From the NCBI GenBank assembly GCA_900618425.1, contig UZAN01039944.1:40528-82411 (forward strand): a DNA stretch of 41,884 nucleotides, written 5' to 3'. Shown here piece after piece: positions 1 through 9,251 of the stretch. Each line of letters begins with the position of its first letter. Within the stretch, counting starts at the first letter, position 1. Source of the DNA: Echinostoma caproni. Its lineage: Eukaryota > Platyhelminthes > Trematoda > Plagiorchiida > Echinostomatidae. Under the pieces are notes generated by a model that saw only the letters and a list, made by a program, of their open reading frames with translations, was not told the DNA's origin and did no database searches. The position numbers were made by a program, and so were the translations under genes.

Positions 1-1048
1 TTTTGAAACCCAATTAGTTATCGTGTATTTCACATACATGTATCGAATCAGCTTACATTTATCAAAGAGGAATCCCAATTACCATTACAAAATGTCATCA
101 GTGCAATGTGTACGAACGGATGCTGTTATACATTTTACTCACTCACAAGTAGCAACAGTGAATCTGGATTGTCAAACAACTAGGTAGACTTCCAACTAAT
201 CTGGTAATGAACTTCTCAGCTGCAGTCGATAAGCGTCGCTATTTGCTCATATTCATATTGATACAGAATGCTTATAGTATTGAGACTGGTTACAACAGCT
301 TATCCACAGCCTGTCTAGACTGAAACAGTACTCTTGATCTCTCACTAATCCAATGCTACGTTTTAGACTCAAATCATTGCATTCATGCGATATCCCATAA
401 AGGCTGATTCCCTCTTCCCGCTGAAATGTAAATACATTTATTTCCCATCCGATTTGAAATCTGCAGGAAGAAAATAATCAGCTGCTATAGTGCTTCAACA
501 GTTATTGTGAACAAATTGTTATTTGAAGCAACGCATCCAACACCAGCAGTTTTTCGAACGTAAAGAAAAACATCTGCTACAACAGTCGACATCAACATTC
601 ATCTTCACGAAATTAAGCTGACAACAATGAAAAAGTCAAACCAAGTTGAATCCCCAATGCTTCTGAAGTTCAAAGTTCCACCGGTGCCTTTGATGACGTT
701 CAGTAAAGGAACAGCAAAGAGACGCTTAACTTATTACGGTAGACTGCTGGATTGGTACTCTAATGATACGCGCTTGATTTAGGGCTAGATTAACTCGGAA
801 CGATACAATGGCACGGCTTAAACCTGGGCATGGGATTGACTGAAACTGATTACTGACAACCAAAGTACACGTTGCCGTGTGTCTAAAGGTCAACACAGCA
901 CCATTCAAAACAGTTGTGTTCATGTATAACAATTTTCTTGTAATTTACCTCTAGGAGTCAATTAACATATTCACGTTTTATTCTCTTTGCTGTCATATTC
1001 AAAGTTTTAGGCAAAACACCTTCAATCCCTCCAACATTTTGTACACAG
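1..1048. other. no supported gene
   Basis: AT-rich sequence with only one short ORF and no convincing splice pair, repeat unit or RNA signature. Probably intergenic or intronic. Confidence 0.6.
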
Positions 1049-1142
1049 GGAAATTCCCGAATGAGTAGGAATCAGGCCGATTCGTGGCTGTACTACAATG
1101 TCAGCAAATCTACCAAAATCAGCAGCTCCGAGATATGAAAAG
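1049..1142 (+). CDS. candidate first coding exon with upstream splice acceptor
   Basis: A strong acceptor (pyrimidine-rich tract ending in ACACAG) precedes 1049. An AAG|GTACGT donor follows 1142. In the frame that stays open to the donor there is an ATG at 1098 with A at -3, giving MSANLPKSAAPRYEK and ending in phase 0. The ~49 bases before the ATG would be 5' UTR. Flatworms commonly trans-splice a leader onto such acceptors, so this could be a trans-splice site; that is inference. A second frame from the acceptor is open but ends in TGA seven bases before the donor, so a short terminal exon is the alternative. The product is not recognised. Confidence 0.35.
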
Positions 1143-2239
1143 GTACGTTTTCAGATACAACAAATAATCTATGTAAAAAGGTTAATTTGGGAAGATTTCA
1201 CTTTCACTGGTTACATGCTTTCTAATGAATGAGCACCCAACTTTGTTGATAGGCAGCTTTGCTGTCGTCCGGTTCAATACCACACCTAACCTATCGGGGC
1301 CTTATGTGGTTCACCACTCCAAGTCCCGGAGATTAGGTCACCGGTTACTATCACTAAAGAGCAGGTCAATGTGACTATGGGGTTGACCCCGTCTGCTGTT
1401 CACCACACGAAAGTGAATAATAAAAATAGTGAAAAATACAGGTTCGGGTTGGTTAGGCAGTTAAAAGTATCTGGCAACTAAAACCTAAATATTTTTCCTT
1501 TTCAGAAGAGTAAAAAGTAGTTTTTAATCATGTAGTCCGTGCCAAACGAATGGTCTCAGTTCGTTTTATGGATTCACTGGGGGTGTGAACTATGAAAATT
1601 GCTATACGCAGATACAAATTGCATATATTTTATAGCAGTATCATTGTAGGCAACGGATACAAGGGGCCGCTACAAACAGTAATGCAATGCTCAAACGTGT
1701 TCCTTATTGCACTTCATGAACACTTGTATCAACCTGAATGCCATTTTTCCTGCTACTATTTTGAAGCGCTCCGGAACATGGGAAAGCAATCATTGCGTTC
1801 GGTTGCACGGCTAACTTTATTCGTCTTCTGTAGGAAACTCATTGGATACAGCATACAGCAATCCGATGTGAGATATTTGAGGATCTGTAGCATGCCGTTG
1901 GCTGTGCTCTGTAAAAGCTGTGATTTTTCTCTTTTTCCCCGATTTTATAACTCCAAAAGAAACAATAAAACAGTCGGTATAACCGGTAAATTATCAGGGG
2001 GCTTACAAAATGCGTTTTCTCTAATACTCCATATAAGTGGTCTGAAATATGCAGGCAAGTTTCAAGCGCTATGTTAGTTGTGTTGCGTTGAGAACAGTTA
2101 TTGTTTTTCGAATATAAACCTTGGAACTACTTCTGGCCGCGCTATATTTTCAGTCCAACTTTGAAAATCGGATTACTCATTTTCTGCTCTTCCGATTTAG
2201 AACATTGGGTTTGGACGATGGATTACACCGTGGGGGGTA
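1143..2239. other. no confident gene; one long chance-like ORF
   Basis: A 161-codon plus ORF (1592-2077) runs through here, and within it an acceptor before 1834 and a donor after 1985 frame a 152-base open stretch. The peptide has no recognisable motif and the donor (CCG|GTAAAT) is only fair, so it is not called as an exon. A short dyad, GGTCAA...TTGACC, lies near 1364-1388. Confidence 0.4.
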
Positions 2240-2300
2240 CACTTAGCATGCTTGTGTTCTACCTGTTAGGTGCCAGGTTCGATCCACAGTTAGATTACTT
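2240..2300 (+). repeat. tRNA-like (SINE head-like) sequence
   Basis: A TTAGCATGCTTG stretch resembles a pol III A box and is followed about 25 bases later by GGTTCGATCC, close to the B-box consensus. No foldable cloverleaf is visible, so this is at best a decayed tRNA-derived element. Confidence 0.3.
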
Positions 2301-2418
2301 GGATCGCATTGTTGGTCAGTTCAGAAAAGTGTAAACATTTCTGCGCCTCGTAGCTTGGGGCTCCACTGCCCAAATGCCGCACGCTATTCAAACACCAATA
2401 TATGTTTTGCATATAAGC

Positions 2419-2501
2419 AACCACCACCACTATCAATACCAGAACCACCACCACCAGCAAAAACAGCAACACTAACATCAGCATTAACAACAACAACACA
2501 G
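2419..2501. repeat. low-complexity CCA/CAA/CAN-rich tract
   Basis: Degenerate trinucleotide repeat dominated by CCA, then ACA/CAA units. It makes a spurious poly-Leu/Val ORF on the minus strand. Confidence 0.85.
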
Positions 2502-2589
2502 AGAATATTATTAATTGCCTATCAACCGTTAACTGTTCATGTTAATCATTTAGTTCCTTTAATTGGGCATACGAAGACAGTTTTCAGGA

Positions 2590-2745
2590 AAGGGGAAGCC
2601 GCCTATCAAAGAGCTGCCATACAACACACATAATGGAGAAAAACAGAAGGCGGTGTTTGGGTTCGAACACACGTCTTCCGGGGTGAAATTTGGTGACGTT
2701 ACCTCCGGACCACCAACGCCTATTAGATCGTTTGCGAAAACTGTT
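2590..2745 (-). repeat. SINE-like element, minus orientation
   Basis: On the minus strand the sequence holds GTTGGTGGTCCGGA followed by GAAGACGTGTGTTCGAACCC, the latter containing a B-box-like GTTCGAACCC. Both blocks recur in the plus-strand element at 35.76-35.86 kb (GTTGAATGGTCCGGA, then GGACGTGTGTTCGAATCC). Two copies of the same pair of blocks at unlinked sites point to a dispersed tRNA-derived family. Ends are not defined. Confidence 0.5.
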
Positions 2746-3629
2746 TTTTTGCTGTGTAAAATCACCGAAAATGGAATGACTATCGAAATGATCATCAATA
2801 TTGCACCTTGATCTTGAGATTTGATCACATTCAAATTACGCCTCCCGATCAAACAATGTTTTACACATTCTACTCTCTCATGCATTGAGTTCGTTTCCCG
2901 CTGTACATCCCGATGTTCTAAGGAATCAAGATACCAAATAAACGTCGTTTTGTCATCTCGACAAAAACATGCATTATTCCATAACTTGTTATTTCAGCCT
3001 GCTGGGACGCCACCTTAGCCTGCAACTGCCTTCTGTGTAGAGAAGATACATGTGCTTTGATTGGAGATGACATCGCTTTCAGGATACCAGTTTTCTAGTT
3101 TCCATAGCTCTTAGTTCTATATGTTATGATCTATGGAAACGTGCAGACACGTCATGTACAAACCATAATGTCCAATAGAAAAAATATTACATAATATCTT
3201 CTTCCACGTGAAACAACTTGATAGTTGGCTTGTGATTGATTTCCGAAACATATAGACGCAACAAGACGCTATTCGTTTGTTGGTCCACCGTTATCTCATT
3301 AGCCATCGTCACAAATGTTATCACCCAAAATGTCAAAATGCTCAATAAAAAGCTGTTATTCACGGATGACTTATGTATTCATTCTGTCAGCTTAAATAAC
3401 CTGCTTCCGTTAATGCAACACAGCTGTGGAAACAATAAAGCGATATGAAGGAAATCCCGCCACTATTCACTATTCTCAATCGTGATATGATATTCTCGCA
3501 TCTCATATGAGACTTGTAAAAAAAACGTTTCTAAGAAACATTTAATGCAAAAAATAAAAAAAGTTGTTATCAGATGCTTTCCAGTAAACCTTCACTGCAA
3601 GAATTTACGGTATAAGAGACTTGTCTTAC

Positions 3630-3767
3630 TGCTTTCATTCCCGAATGAAAGCGAAAGTGTTCAAAGGTACAAAGATCCCGTTCATCTAGAGGTTTTGGGT
3701 GTAAAACGACCAGTTCAGGATGTATACACTTAACGTATACTACCTTTGAACAACAGAATGCTGCCAT
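3630..3767 (-). CDS. candidate first coding exon
   Basis: Minus-strand ATG at 3767 in a good context (A at -3, G at +4) opens 46 codons. They end exactly at an AAAGCA|GTAAGA donor, leaving phase 0. The peptide starts MAAFCCSKVVYVKC and contains a PKPLDERDLCTFEHF stretch with balanced composition. The opposite strand is also open here for 62 codons but looks less protein-like. No family is recognised. A chance ORF remains quite possible. Confidence 0.28.
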
Positions 3768-4094
3768 TTAGTGATAGTTGTACACTGCCTCTGTTTGACT
3801 GACGTTGTAGGGCAAATAAAAATCACAGTGTTAAACATTTGACCGGTTGGGTTCAACCGAAAAGTCCTATAATAACAGGGCGAAGTTAAGTGTTGTTCAA
3901 TGAATGTGGGCATGCAGCATTTTACTGATCAAAATGTGCAAACACCATCCCAAGGTTCGATGACGTTTTCACAATCTGAGAAGTTAGCGCGAACCGTAGT
4001 AAAATCAATGAAATTGTGACAACCATTTATGCGTGGATGGCCTATTATACAAATGGAATACAAACTCTGATTAGCCCATTTTCCCAACCTTCAG

Positions 4095-4165
4095 AAATTC
4101 GTTGTTGTGTTCCTTCCGAACGATTCATTCTCTGTTCGCATTGGTGGAAAAGAAAACTTCTACAC
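4095..4165 (+). CDS. candidate internal exon, phase 0 in / phase 2 out
   Basis: The acceptor is very strong: a long pyrimidine tract (CCCATTTTCCCAACCTTCAG) directly before 4095. The donor CAC|GTAAGT after 4165 matches U1 well. The phase-0 frame reads KFVVVFLPNDSFSVRIGGKE and continues NFYT, which looks like a beta strand, a turn and another strand. A different frame is open across the same bases, but its peptide is poorer. The phase-0 entry is compatible with the phase-0 exit of the candidate first exon at 1098-1142, so the two could belong to one gene. The product is not recognised. Confidence 0.5.
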
Positions 4166-4328
4166 GTAAGTTTCCGTTGCAAACCTCTCCGCCAAACAGT
4201 TTGTGTACAGAGAGCTTGATTTTTGGTCACTGTGATCCATTTTGAGTACAACACTTCTAACCCTATTATTATAAGAATAAAATTGATCATTTTTGAATTC
4301 TAATGTCAAAAGATTAGTGTCACTGTTG

Positions 4329-4415
4329 TCGCCCCACAGCTCAGCTAGTTGAGCGTGGACTGTACAGAAAGCTTACGCGGCCTTCATGCGTGGGTTTGAA
4401 TCCCACTGAGGCTAC
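4329..4415 (+). repeat. tRNA-like element (tRNA-derived SINE head or pseudo-tRNA)
   Basis: Two tRNA arms can be drawn. The D arm is GCTC-AGCTAGTT-GAGC (4 bp). The T arm is GTGGG-TTTGAAT-CCCAC (5 bp, 7-nt loop). The flanks CGCCCCA and TGAGGCT pair at five of seven acceptor-stem positions. The anticodon region is irregular and too long for an ordinary class I tRNA, and no anticodon loop can be assigned. A tRNA-derived SINE head is more likely than a working tRNA. Confidence 0.55.
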
Positions 4416-4969
4416 TGAAGTTTTCACAATCTCCTCATACAAACTTCAGTCCGCCAAACAACAATCTGAACATTTAAGAATTGTTGGTTTGTAATGAATG
4501 AACGCTGTTCAACGGTTTTCCATACTGGATTTTATTCGCATATGATGCTCGGCATGACTTCGGTTTAATTGTTTTGAAAAATTTCGTAAAATCTTCATCC
4601 GCATGAGCGAATAATGTTATGGTTGTGAACTCGAATAATGGGAAAGGTTTTGTGCATCATAATTTGTGGTTGTTGGTTATGCATCGGTTATGTTCGGTAT
4701 CTCATGTGCATGTGGCAGTTCTTTCAACCATTTTCCAATCTAGTTTTCCGTGGCTAAACCATTCTGTTGTATCGAATCTTATCAAGTGACACACACCACA
4801 CAACCGTTTAACGAGCTTCGTTCAATGATATCATTGTGTATATTCGAAACACACATATCGCGATCAACGAACGCACAAGCATCCATTTTCCAAGTTCACA
4901 AAGCGACACTCCACTCTGTTTAGTATTCTTGATTAGATAAGGGGAAACACGAAAGATAAATTGCCTTAA

Positions 4970-5027
4970 CGATCACAGTGAGTCACGTGATCGCAAATAG
5001 TTTCACTTCTGTGGGTGGGTGGGTAGG
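4970..5027. other. inverted repeat with CACGTG core, then G-rich run
   Basis: CGATCAC (4970-4976) and GTGATCG (4987-4993) form 7-bp arms around a 10-base spacer. The right arm overlaps the palindrome TCACGTGA, which contains an E-box core. GGGTGGGTGGGTAGG follows at 5013-5027, close to a G-quadruplex pattern. No transcription start is evident. Confidence 0.4.
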
Positions 5028-5399
5028 TGAGTTTGCGTGAAAGGGTTTCGTCGGAAAAATAAACAAAGCCTAAGAGTGTGAACGCTATTTCTTAGTTGTC
5101 AATGCATCGTATGTATAATGTATTGTTTGATCTGCGTGCATGCATTGGTTGGGCAAAATATGATCTCTCTATTTGTCCGTGAAAAAAAAAATCGTAATAC
5201 AATGTTATAATGATGCGTGAAACGAATTTTACTAACACAACCAAGAACCTTTATTTTGCCCTTGGTGAAATAAAATGGGGACTCAAGTAAAACTATGATT
5301 TTATGAGTTTTTTGGAGGTTTATTGAAATGGTAACAGTAAGCCGTATGAGAACATGAATGTATTCGGCAATAGTAAATAATATTTGTTCGGTTCTCCAG

Positions 5400-5462
5400 C
5401 AAGTGGCACAAAGCTCAATAACAATAAAAGCGAACTGGGGTTGCATTGAATTATTTATCCAA
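5400..5462 (+). CDS. candidate internal exon, 63 bp, phase 0-0
   Basis: A pyrimidine-rich acceptor (TTTGTTCGGTTCTCCAG) precedes 5400 and CAA|GTAATT follows 5462. The frame gives 21 codons beginning QVAQSSITIKANW. The same frame stays open to 5642, so a longer exon ending at ATG|GTAATA near 5584 is an alternative. The minus strand is also open for 160 codons here, showing that this AT-rich patch lacks stops on both strands and weakening the call. Confidence 0.22.
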
Positions 5463-5932
5463 GTAATTTGTTCGCTTTTTAAACTTACATTGATCGTTAA
5501 TGGTACGCTTGGAGAAAATAAAACAAATGGCAATCGATACGTGAAATACGTCGACGAATTCCAATTGTTTGTTGAGATCAATGGTAATAAGTCATTCGAG
5601 TATTTATGTCAGTTACCCTGTGACAGCGTTTCAGTCCTGTAACTATTGAACACCACTTTAATTGAGATTGTAATATTTAAAAGATTTCTCGGTGAATTCA
5701 AAGGGAATTGTAAGTGTGCATTGTATCTTCTTGTTATTCACAATTACACAAATTTTGCAATTACTGTGCATCTTCACACTTAGAATAAGCGATTTTGCGA
5801 GTGGCGCAAAAACTGGTGACTTTCGATTTATGAGCATACGATCAATACAGTCGGACAGCCTGTTCTGCCTTGGGAATTAGAATTGAGGTTTTTCTTTCTC
5901 AGTTATCCGTGAGAGGCAATGCAGACACTTAC

Positions 5933-6189
5933 TCCGATCTCGAGAATAGACAAAAAGTCAGCATGATAGGGAAAAGCGAACGCCTTCTCGGTTTATAACT
6001 TTTAGCTGATTCCTGAATTCGCTGTTCGCCTTCACAGATGAGAATTTTCTGGTTCATGCAATTTCTGATTTGAAAGCGACGAATTCCGCGTTTGATTGCG
6101 GGATCGTATTTAATAATTTTAAATACCGGGATAAGTTGACCGTTTGTCATAGAAGTCTCAAGAAAGGCTTCGTCAATCACTAATCTCAT
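5933..6189 (-). CDS. candidate first coding exon, 85 codons
   Basis: Minus-strand ATG at 6189 opens 85 codons plus two bases and ends at CGGA|GTAAGT, a near-perfect donor. The peptide starts MRLVIDEAFLETSMTNGQ, continues through a basic middle (AIKRGIRRFQIRN) and ends in a hydrophobic LFPIMLTFCLF segment that could be a membrane or buried strand. Composition and codon variety look coding. A TGA lies in frame nine bases upstream of the ATG, and no good acceptor is visible there, so an initiating exon is favoured. No family is recognised. Confidence 0.42.
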
Positions 6190-6959
6190 GTGGAATCATT
6201 TCCGTTACCAAATATGTTGCCAAAAACTCATCAAATCCCGTAGTCTAGCATCTGGCAATGTTTGTATACTAAAGTTTGAGTGGCCTAAGCAAGCTCATGA
6301 ATGAACCGCAGCTTTGGTTTTAGTTGATATCAGCCAATTAATGAGTAACATGCTATTCGAATAACAGCATCTAGCTAAACATCTCGCTCTCTACTCAGAA
6401 GCATATTTTTACGGGTATTTTGTTCAAAGTTGGAGACATTGTAGATTTTCTGTGCGTATGGAAATCGAACTGCTGTGTTGAGCTTGCCTGCATGGTATGT
6501 ACCAATTTCGGATGTTTACCGGGCAATCCACCCCGGCTTTGGTTCTTAGAGCATAAATCCAATGCTAAGGTTATTCCATAGATTTATACTGTTCATTTTA
6601 TTTAATTAAGGTAACCAATCCTACTCACATTCACATTCCGACTCAAATGAGTCTTTTGATCACGAAACTTAAGGAACGGTCATTGTTTGTAAGATATTGA
6701 ACTGTTTCAACGTTCTCGTAGGTGATTTTTCATTTGGGAATAGGCATTGCTCGTTGAAATGTTGGATTGCAATTACTTAAAACGACTTCACAGCACCCAA
6801 ACAGGTCAACCTAGTTCCCTGTTGTCTAAAATATGCGCGCAGTCAATGAAATTAGATTTTACAGATTTGCTTAATCAAGTTTATCAAACCATTGGCAATA
6901 TGTTCTTCCACGGGTTTGATTAAACATCGATCCAATTGCTCAACCTATTGTCACCGCAG

Positions 6960-7091
6960 CTGTACCGCTTCTAGGGCAGAACTTTCTCGTAAATCAAACA
7001 AAAACCTGTTAAAAAATTTGCGATTATGCCTGATTCGTGCTCGTTCACCATTTAAAACACTGATTTGTTCAGTCACCTCTATTTTTACCTG
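6960..7091 (+). CDS. candidate internal exon, 132 bp, phase 2-2
   Basis: The acceptor (TTGCTCAACCTATTGTCACCGCAG) is strong and the donor CTG|GTGAGG is good. The open frame includes SRAELSRKSNKNLLKNLRL and CLIRARSPFK, a basic, leucine-rich, probably helical stretch. The length is a multiple of three with identical phases at both ends. Its phase-2 entry fits the phase-2 exit of the 4095-4165 candidate. No domain is recognised. Confidence 0.35.
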
Positions 7092-7757
7092 GTGAGGCTC
7101 GTTTAGATTTAGTCTGACAAAACGGTTTGCACTGCAAAGCCAAACGGTGCTACTCTCTCTCTCGACCTCAGACCGAGTGCCGAAACAACAAAGTCAGTCT
7201 ATGTTCGACGGCAATAATGTTACAGATTCGGGATAAGAATGGTTTACACTTTACATGTGCTTAGTATCCGAACATTTCGTATAGCACTGAAAAAATAAGC
7301 ATTGAACTAATGAAAGTAAAAGGTGATCACACGCGATGGAAATATTTGAGATAACCGACAAAGAACTCTGGACAACTGTTTCGTCCTGTTTGATGCTCTA
7401 AAACGTGATCACTTTGGAACGAATAAATGGGTAAGAAATGAAAATTTTGATTGATTCATTCTTTATTGTGAGAATTCTAACTACACAGACCTAAACTAAC
7501 CAGATCATTTTCCCCAATTCTAATTAGGCCATTTTACGCTCCCATGGCACAACGTTTGCTGCTTCGTATCCCGTAACAAAATCTATGATTATTCAATGTG
7601 ACCATATTGTCGCGCAAAAGATTCCAAATAAGCTCATTGGTAATATGCACACATGATTGTTTCTCGATCCGTACGTTGACAACATTACGAAAATATGAAA
7701 ATCAAATCTGTTATCCCAGTTTAACGGCCGATACATTTGTCTTCCACCCACATGTAG

Positions 7758-7885
7758 GCCTAATTGCGTGCATACGCAATTACGGTGCAATGTTGCATTG
7801 TGATCCCTCACAGACTCCTCTTTCATTGTGGTCGGATCAAACGGGCAACAGAATATTGCACACAAATTACAATTTGTTCCGTGTC
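7758..7885 (+). CDS. candidate internal exon, phase 1 in / phase 0 out
   Basis: A pyrimidine-rich acceptor (TTGTCTTCCACCCACATGTAG) precedes 7758 and GTC|GTAAGT follows 7885. Only one of three frames is open. It includes GAMLHCDPSQTPLSLW and SDQTGNRILHTNYNLFRV, which look like ordinary globular protein. The stretch lies in a 160-codon ORF (7598-8080). Its phase does not follow directly from the 6960-7091 candidate, so they are not neighbours unless an exon is missed. The product is unknown. Confidence 0.4.
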
Positions 7886-8264
7886 GTAAGTTTAAGTGCA
7901 TTTCATGCCCATGGTGATGATTATCGTGATTGTGGTCCTGGATTATCTCTCACAACCATCTCGAACCGAAAGTGTGCACGCCACAGATGTGACAATAATT
8001 TTTGTACATTAAAGACCTTTCGTTTGTTTCCTCCTCTCCTAAAATCAAATGCTTATTTATCCCATATTGGCCTTAGTTAAATAACCGATCTCGTATTCGT
8101 ATCATGTTTCCCAATGTGTATAATAGAAACCCCGAGATATCCTCTTGTTCAGTCTATGGAATGATCTATATCAGATTGGGAGAAGCAAGAACTTTAAACA
8201 TGAAGTCTATTACATATGTTACAAATGGATCAGCAGGAAATGAATCGATCTTTTATTATTTCAG

Positions 8265-8436
8265 AAAATTGACCGGCAGTTGCTCACAGTTGAACGAACT
8301 GGGTTACGGGCCTCATACTGTACTGGGAGGTCAAATCGTGTCACGACTCACTTGCATCAGATATCACGTGGCCTCGTTATCGACCTTACCTGTATTGACG
8401 GGCCTAATGATTATTGATTTGTATTTCACTCATTGA
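8265..8436 (+). CDS. candidate terminal exon
   Basis: The acceptor is excellent (ATCTTTTATTATTTCAG before 8265). The frame (phase 2 in) reads KLTGSCSQLNELGYGPHTVL and continues to a stop at 8434-8436. A weaker donor GAG|GTCAAA after 8329 would make it an internal 65-bp exon instead. No polyadenylation signal is seen close downstream. Joining it to the 6960-7091 candidate would create a TGA, so they cannot be adjacent exons. The family is unknown; a relic of a repeat-encoded protein is possible. Confidence 0.28.
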
Positions 8437-8969
8437 CCGTGTAAATCACGTCGACATAATTGCAGCCAGCCTTGTTTTCTTCACAAACCAGGGCATAAAG
8501 TTATAACAATCTGGCGACGGTCATCAATGGTCATTACATTGCATTGTTTGCAGCAGCTAGCAATACCTCTGCAGGAACCGTTTGAGCTCTTGATTTAACG
8601 CCTTTTTGTGCAGAAAAATACGGGTAACTTAAATATTTTTAATGTCGAATCTGTGTTATAAAGTATCAATGAGTTGCATCATAAGCCTTATAGCTGTAAC
8701 AATTTGAGTCATGGTACTGCAGATAGGATGATGTCCTGAAAATCGATGGAGAGTCTCTCAATAACCTTGTTCGTGTTTGATTTTTACTTTGTAAAGCGGG
8801 CCCGGCAAAACGTGAAGAATACTGTTATTTCATCATTCCCATACATTCAAGTTACCTCAAATTGGAACAAAACAGTTAATCACATTTACACAATGTTTGG
8901 TGAACAATGATCATTATTCACTACATTTCATCAATGCCTGAAAATATCTACGGCGGCTGAATGAACTTT

Positions 8970-9085
8970 TGTCCTCTAAGTCAGCCGTGTTAACGCGAGC
9001 GCTTCGAATTCAAAGGACTCGCAGATGATTAGTTCAAAACTCGTATTCCTGTCTGTGGTCTCGATTCCCCACCGACAGTGGCATT
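8970..9085 (+). repeat. tRNA-derived SINE-like head
   Basis: CTAAGTCAGCCGTGTTAACG resembles an A box embedded in a D arm. About 70 bases on, GGTCTCGATTCCCC resembles a B box with one inserted base. Spacing and order suit a decayed pol III promoter of a SINE. Confidence 0.4.
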
Positions 9086-9213
9086 CGCATATATTTATTA
9101 TTATATAAACCTGAAACTGATTCAGAAGTTACGTCACCTCAGTTCATTGATGAATACTGGCGTCTAATCAATTTAAAACACTGACAAACGGATTCAACTA
9201 ACGCGGGGCTTAC

Positions 9214-9251
9214 CAGTTACTGACGTGAATGCATTAACCACNCCCAGAAGA
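9214..9251 (-). CDS. candidate 38-bp small exon
   Basis: The minus-strand acceptor CAGTTCTGTTTTTGCAG is close to ideal and the donor CTG|GTAAGC is strong. Only one frame is open, reading LLGVVNAFTSVT with phase 2 in and phase 1 out. The ambiguous base at 9242 falls at the third position of a glycine codon and does not change the peptide. Very short exons with strong splice sites are known in flukes, but a stretch this short gives little coding evidence. Confidence 0.35.

Noticed and set aside
5099..5581. 160-codon minus-strand ORF
   Set aside because: No splice or poly(A) support, and the plus strand is equally open here; the patch is simply poor in stops.
5898..5903. 6-nt micro-exon between TTTTTCTTTCTCAG and GTGAGA
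   Set aside because: Too short to separate from chance; the same holds for a 9-nt candidate near 29603-29611.
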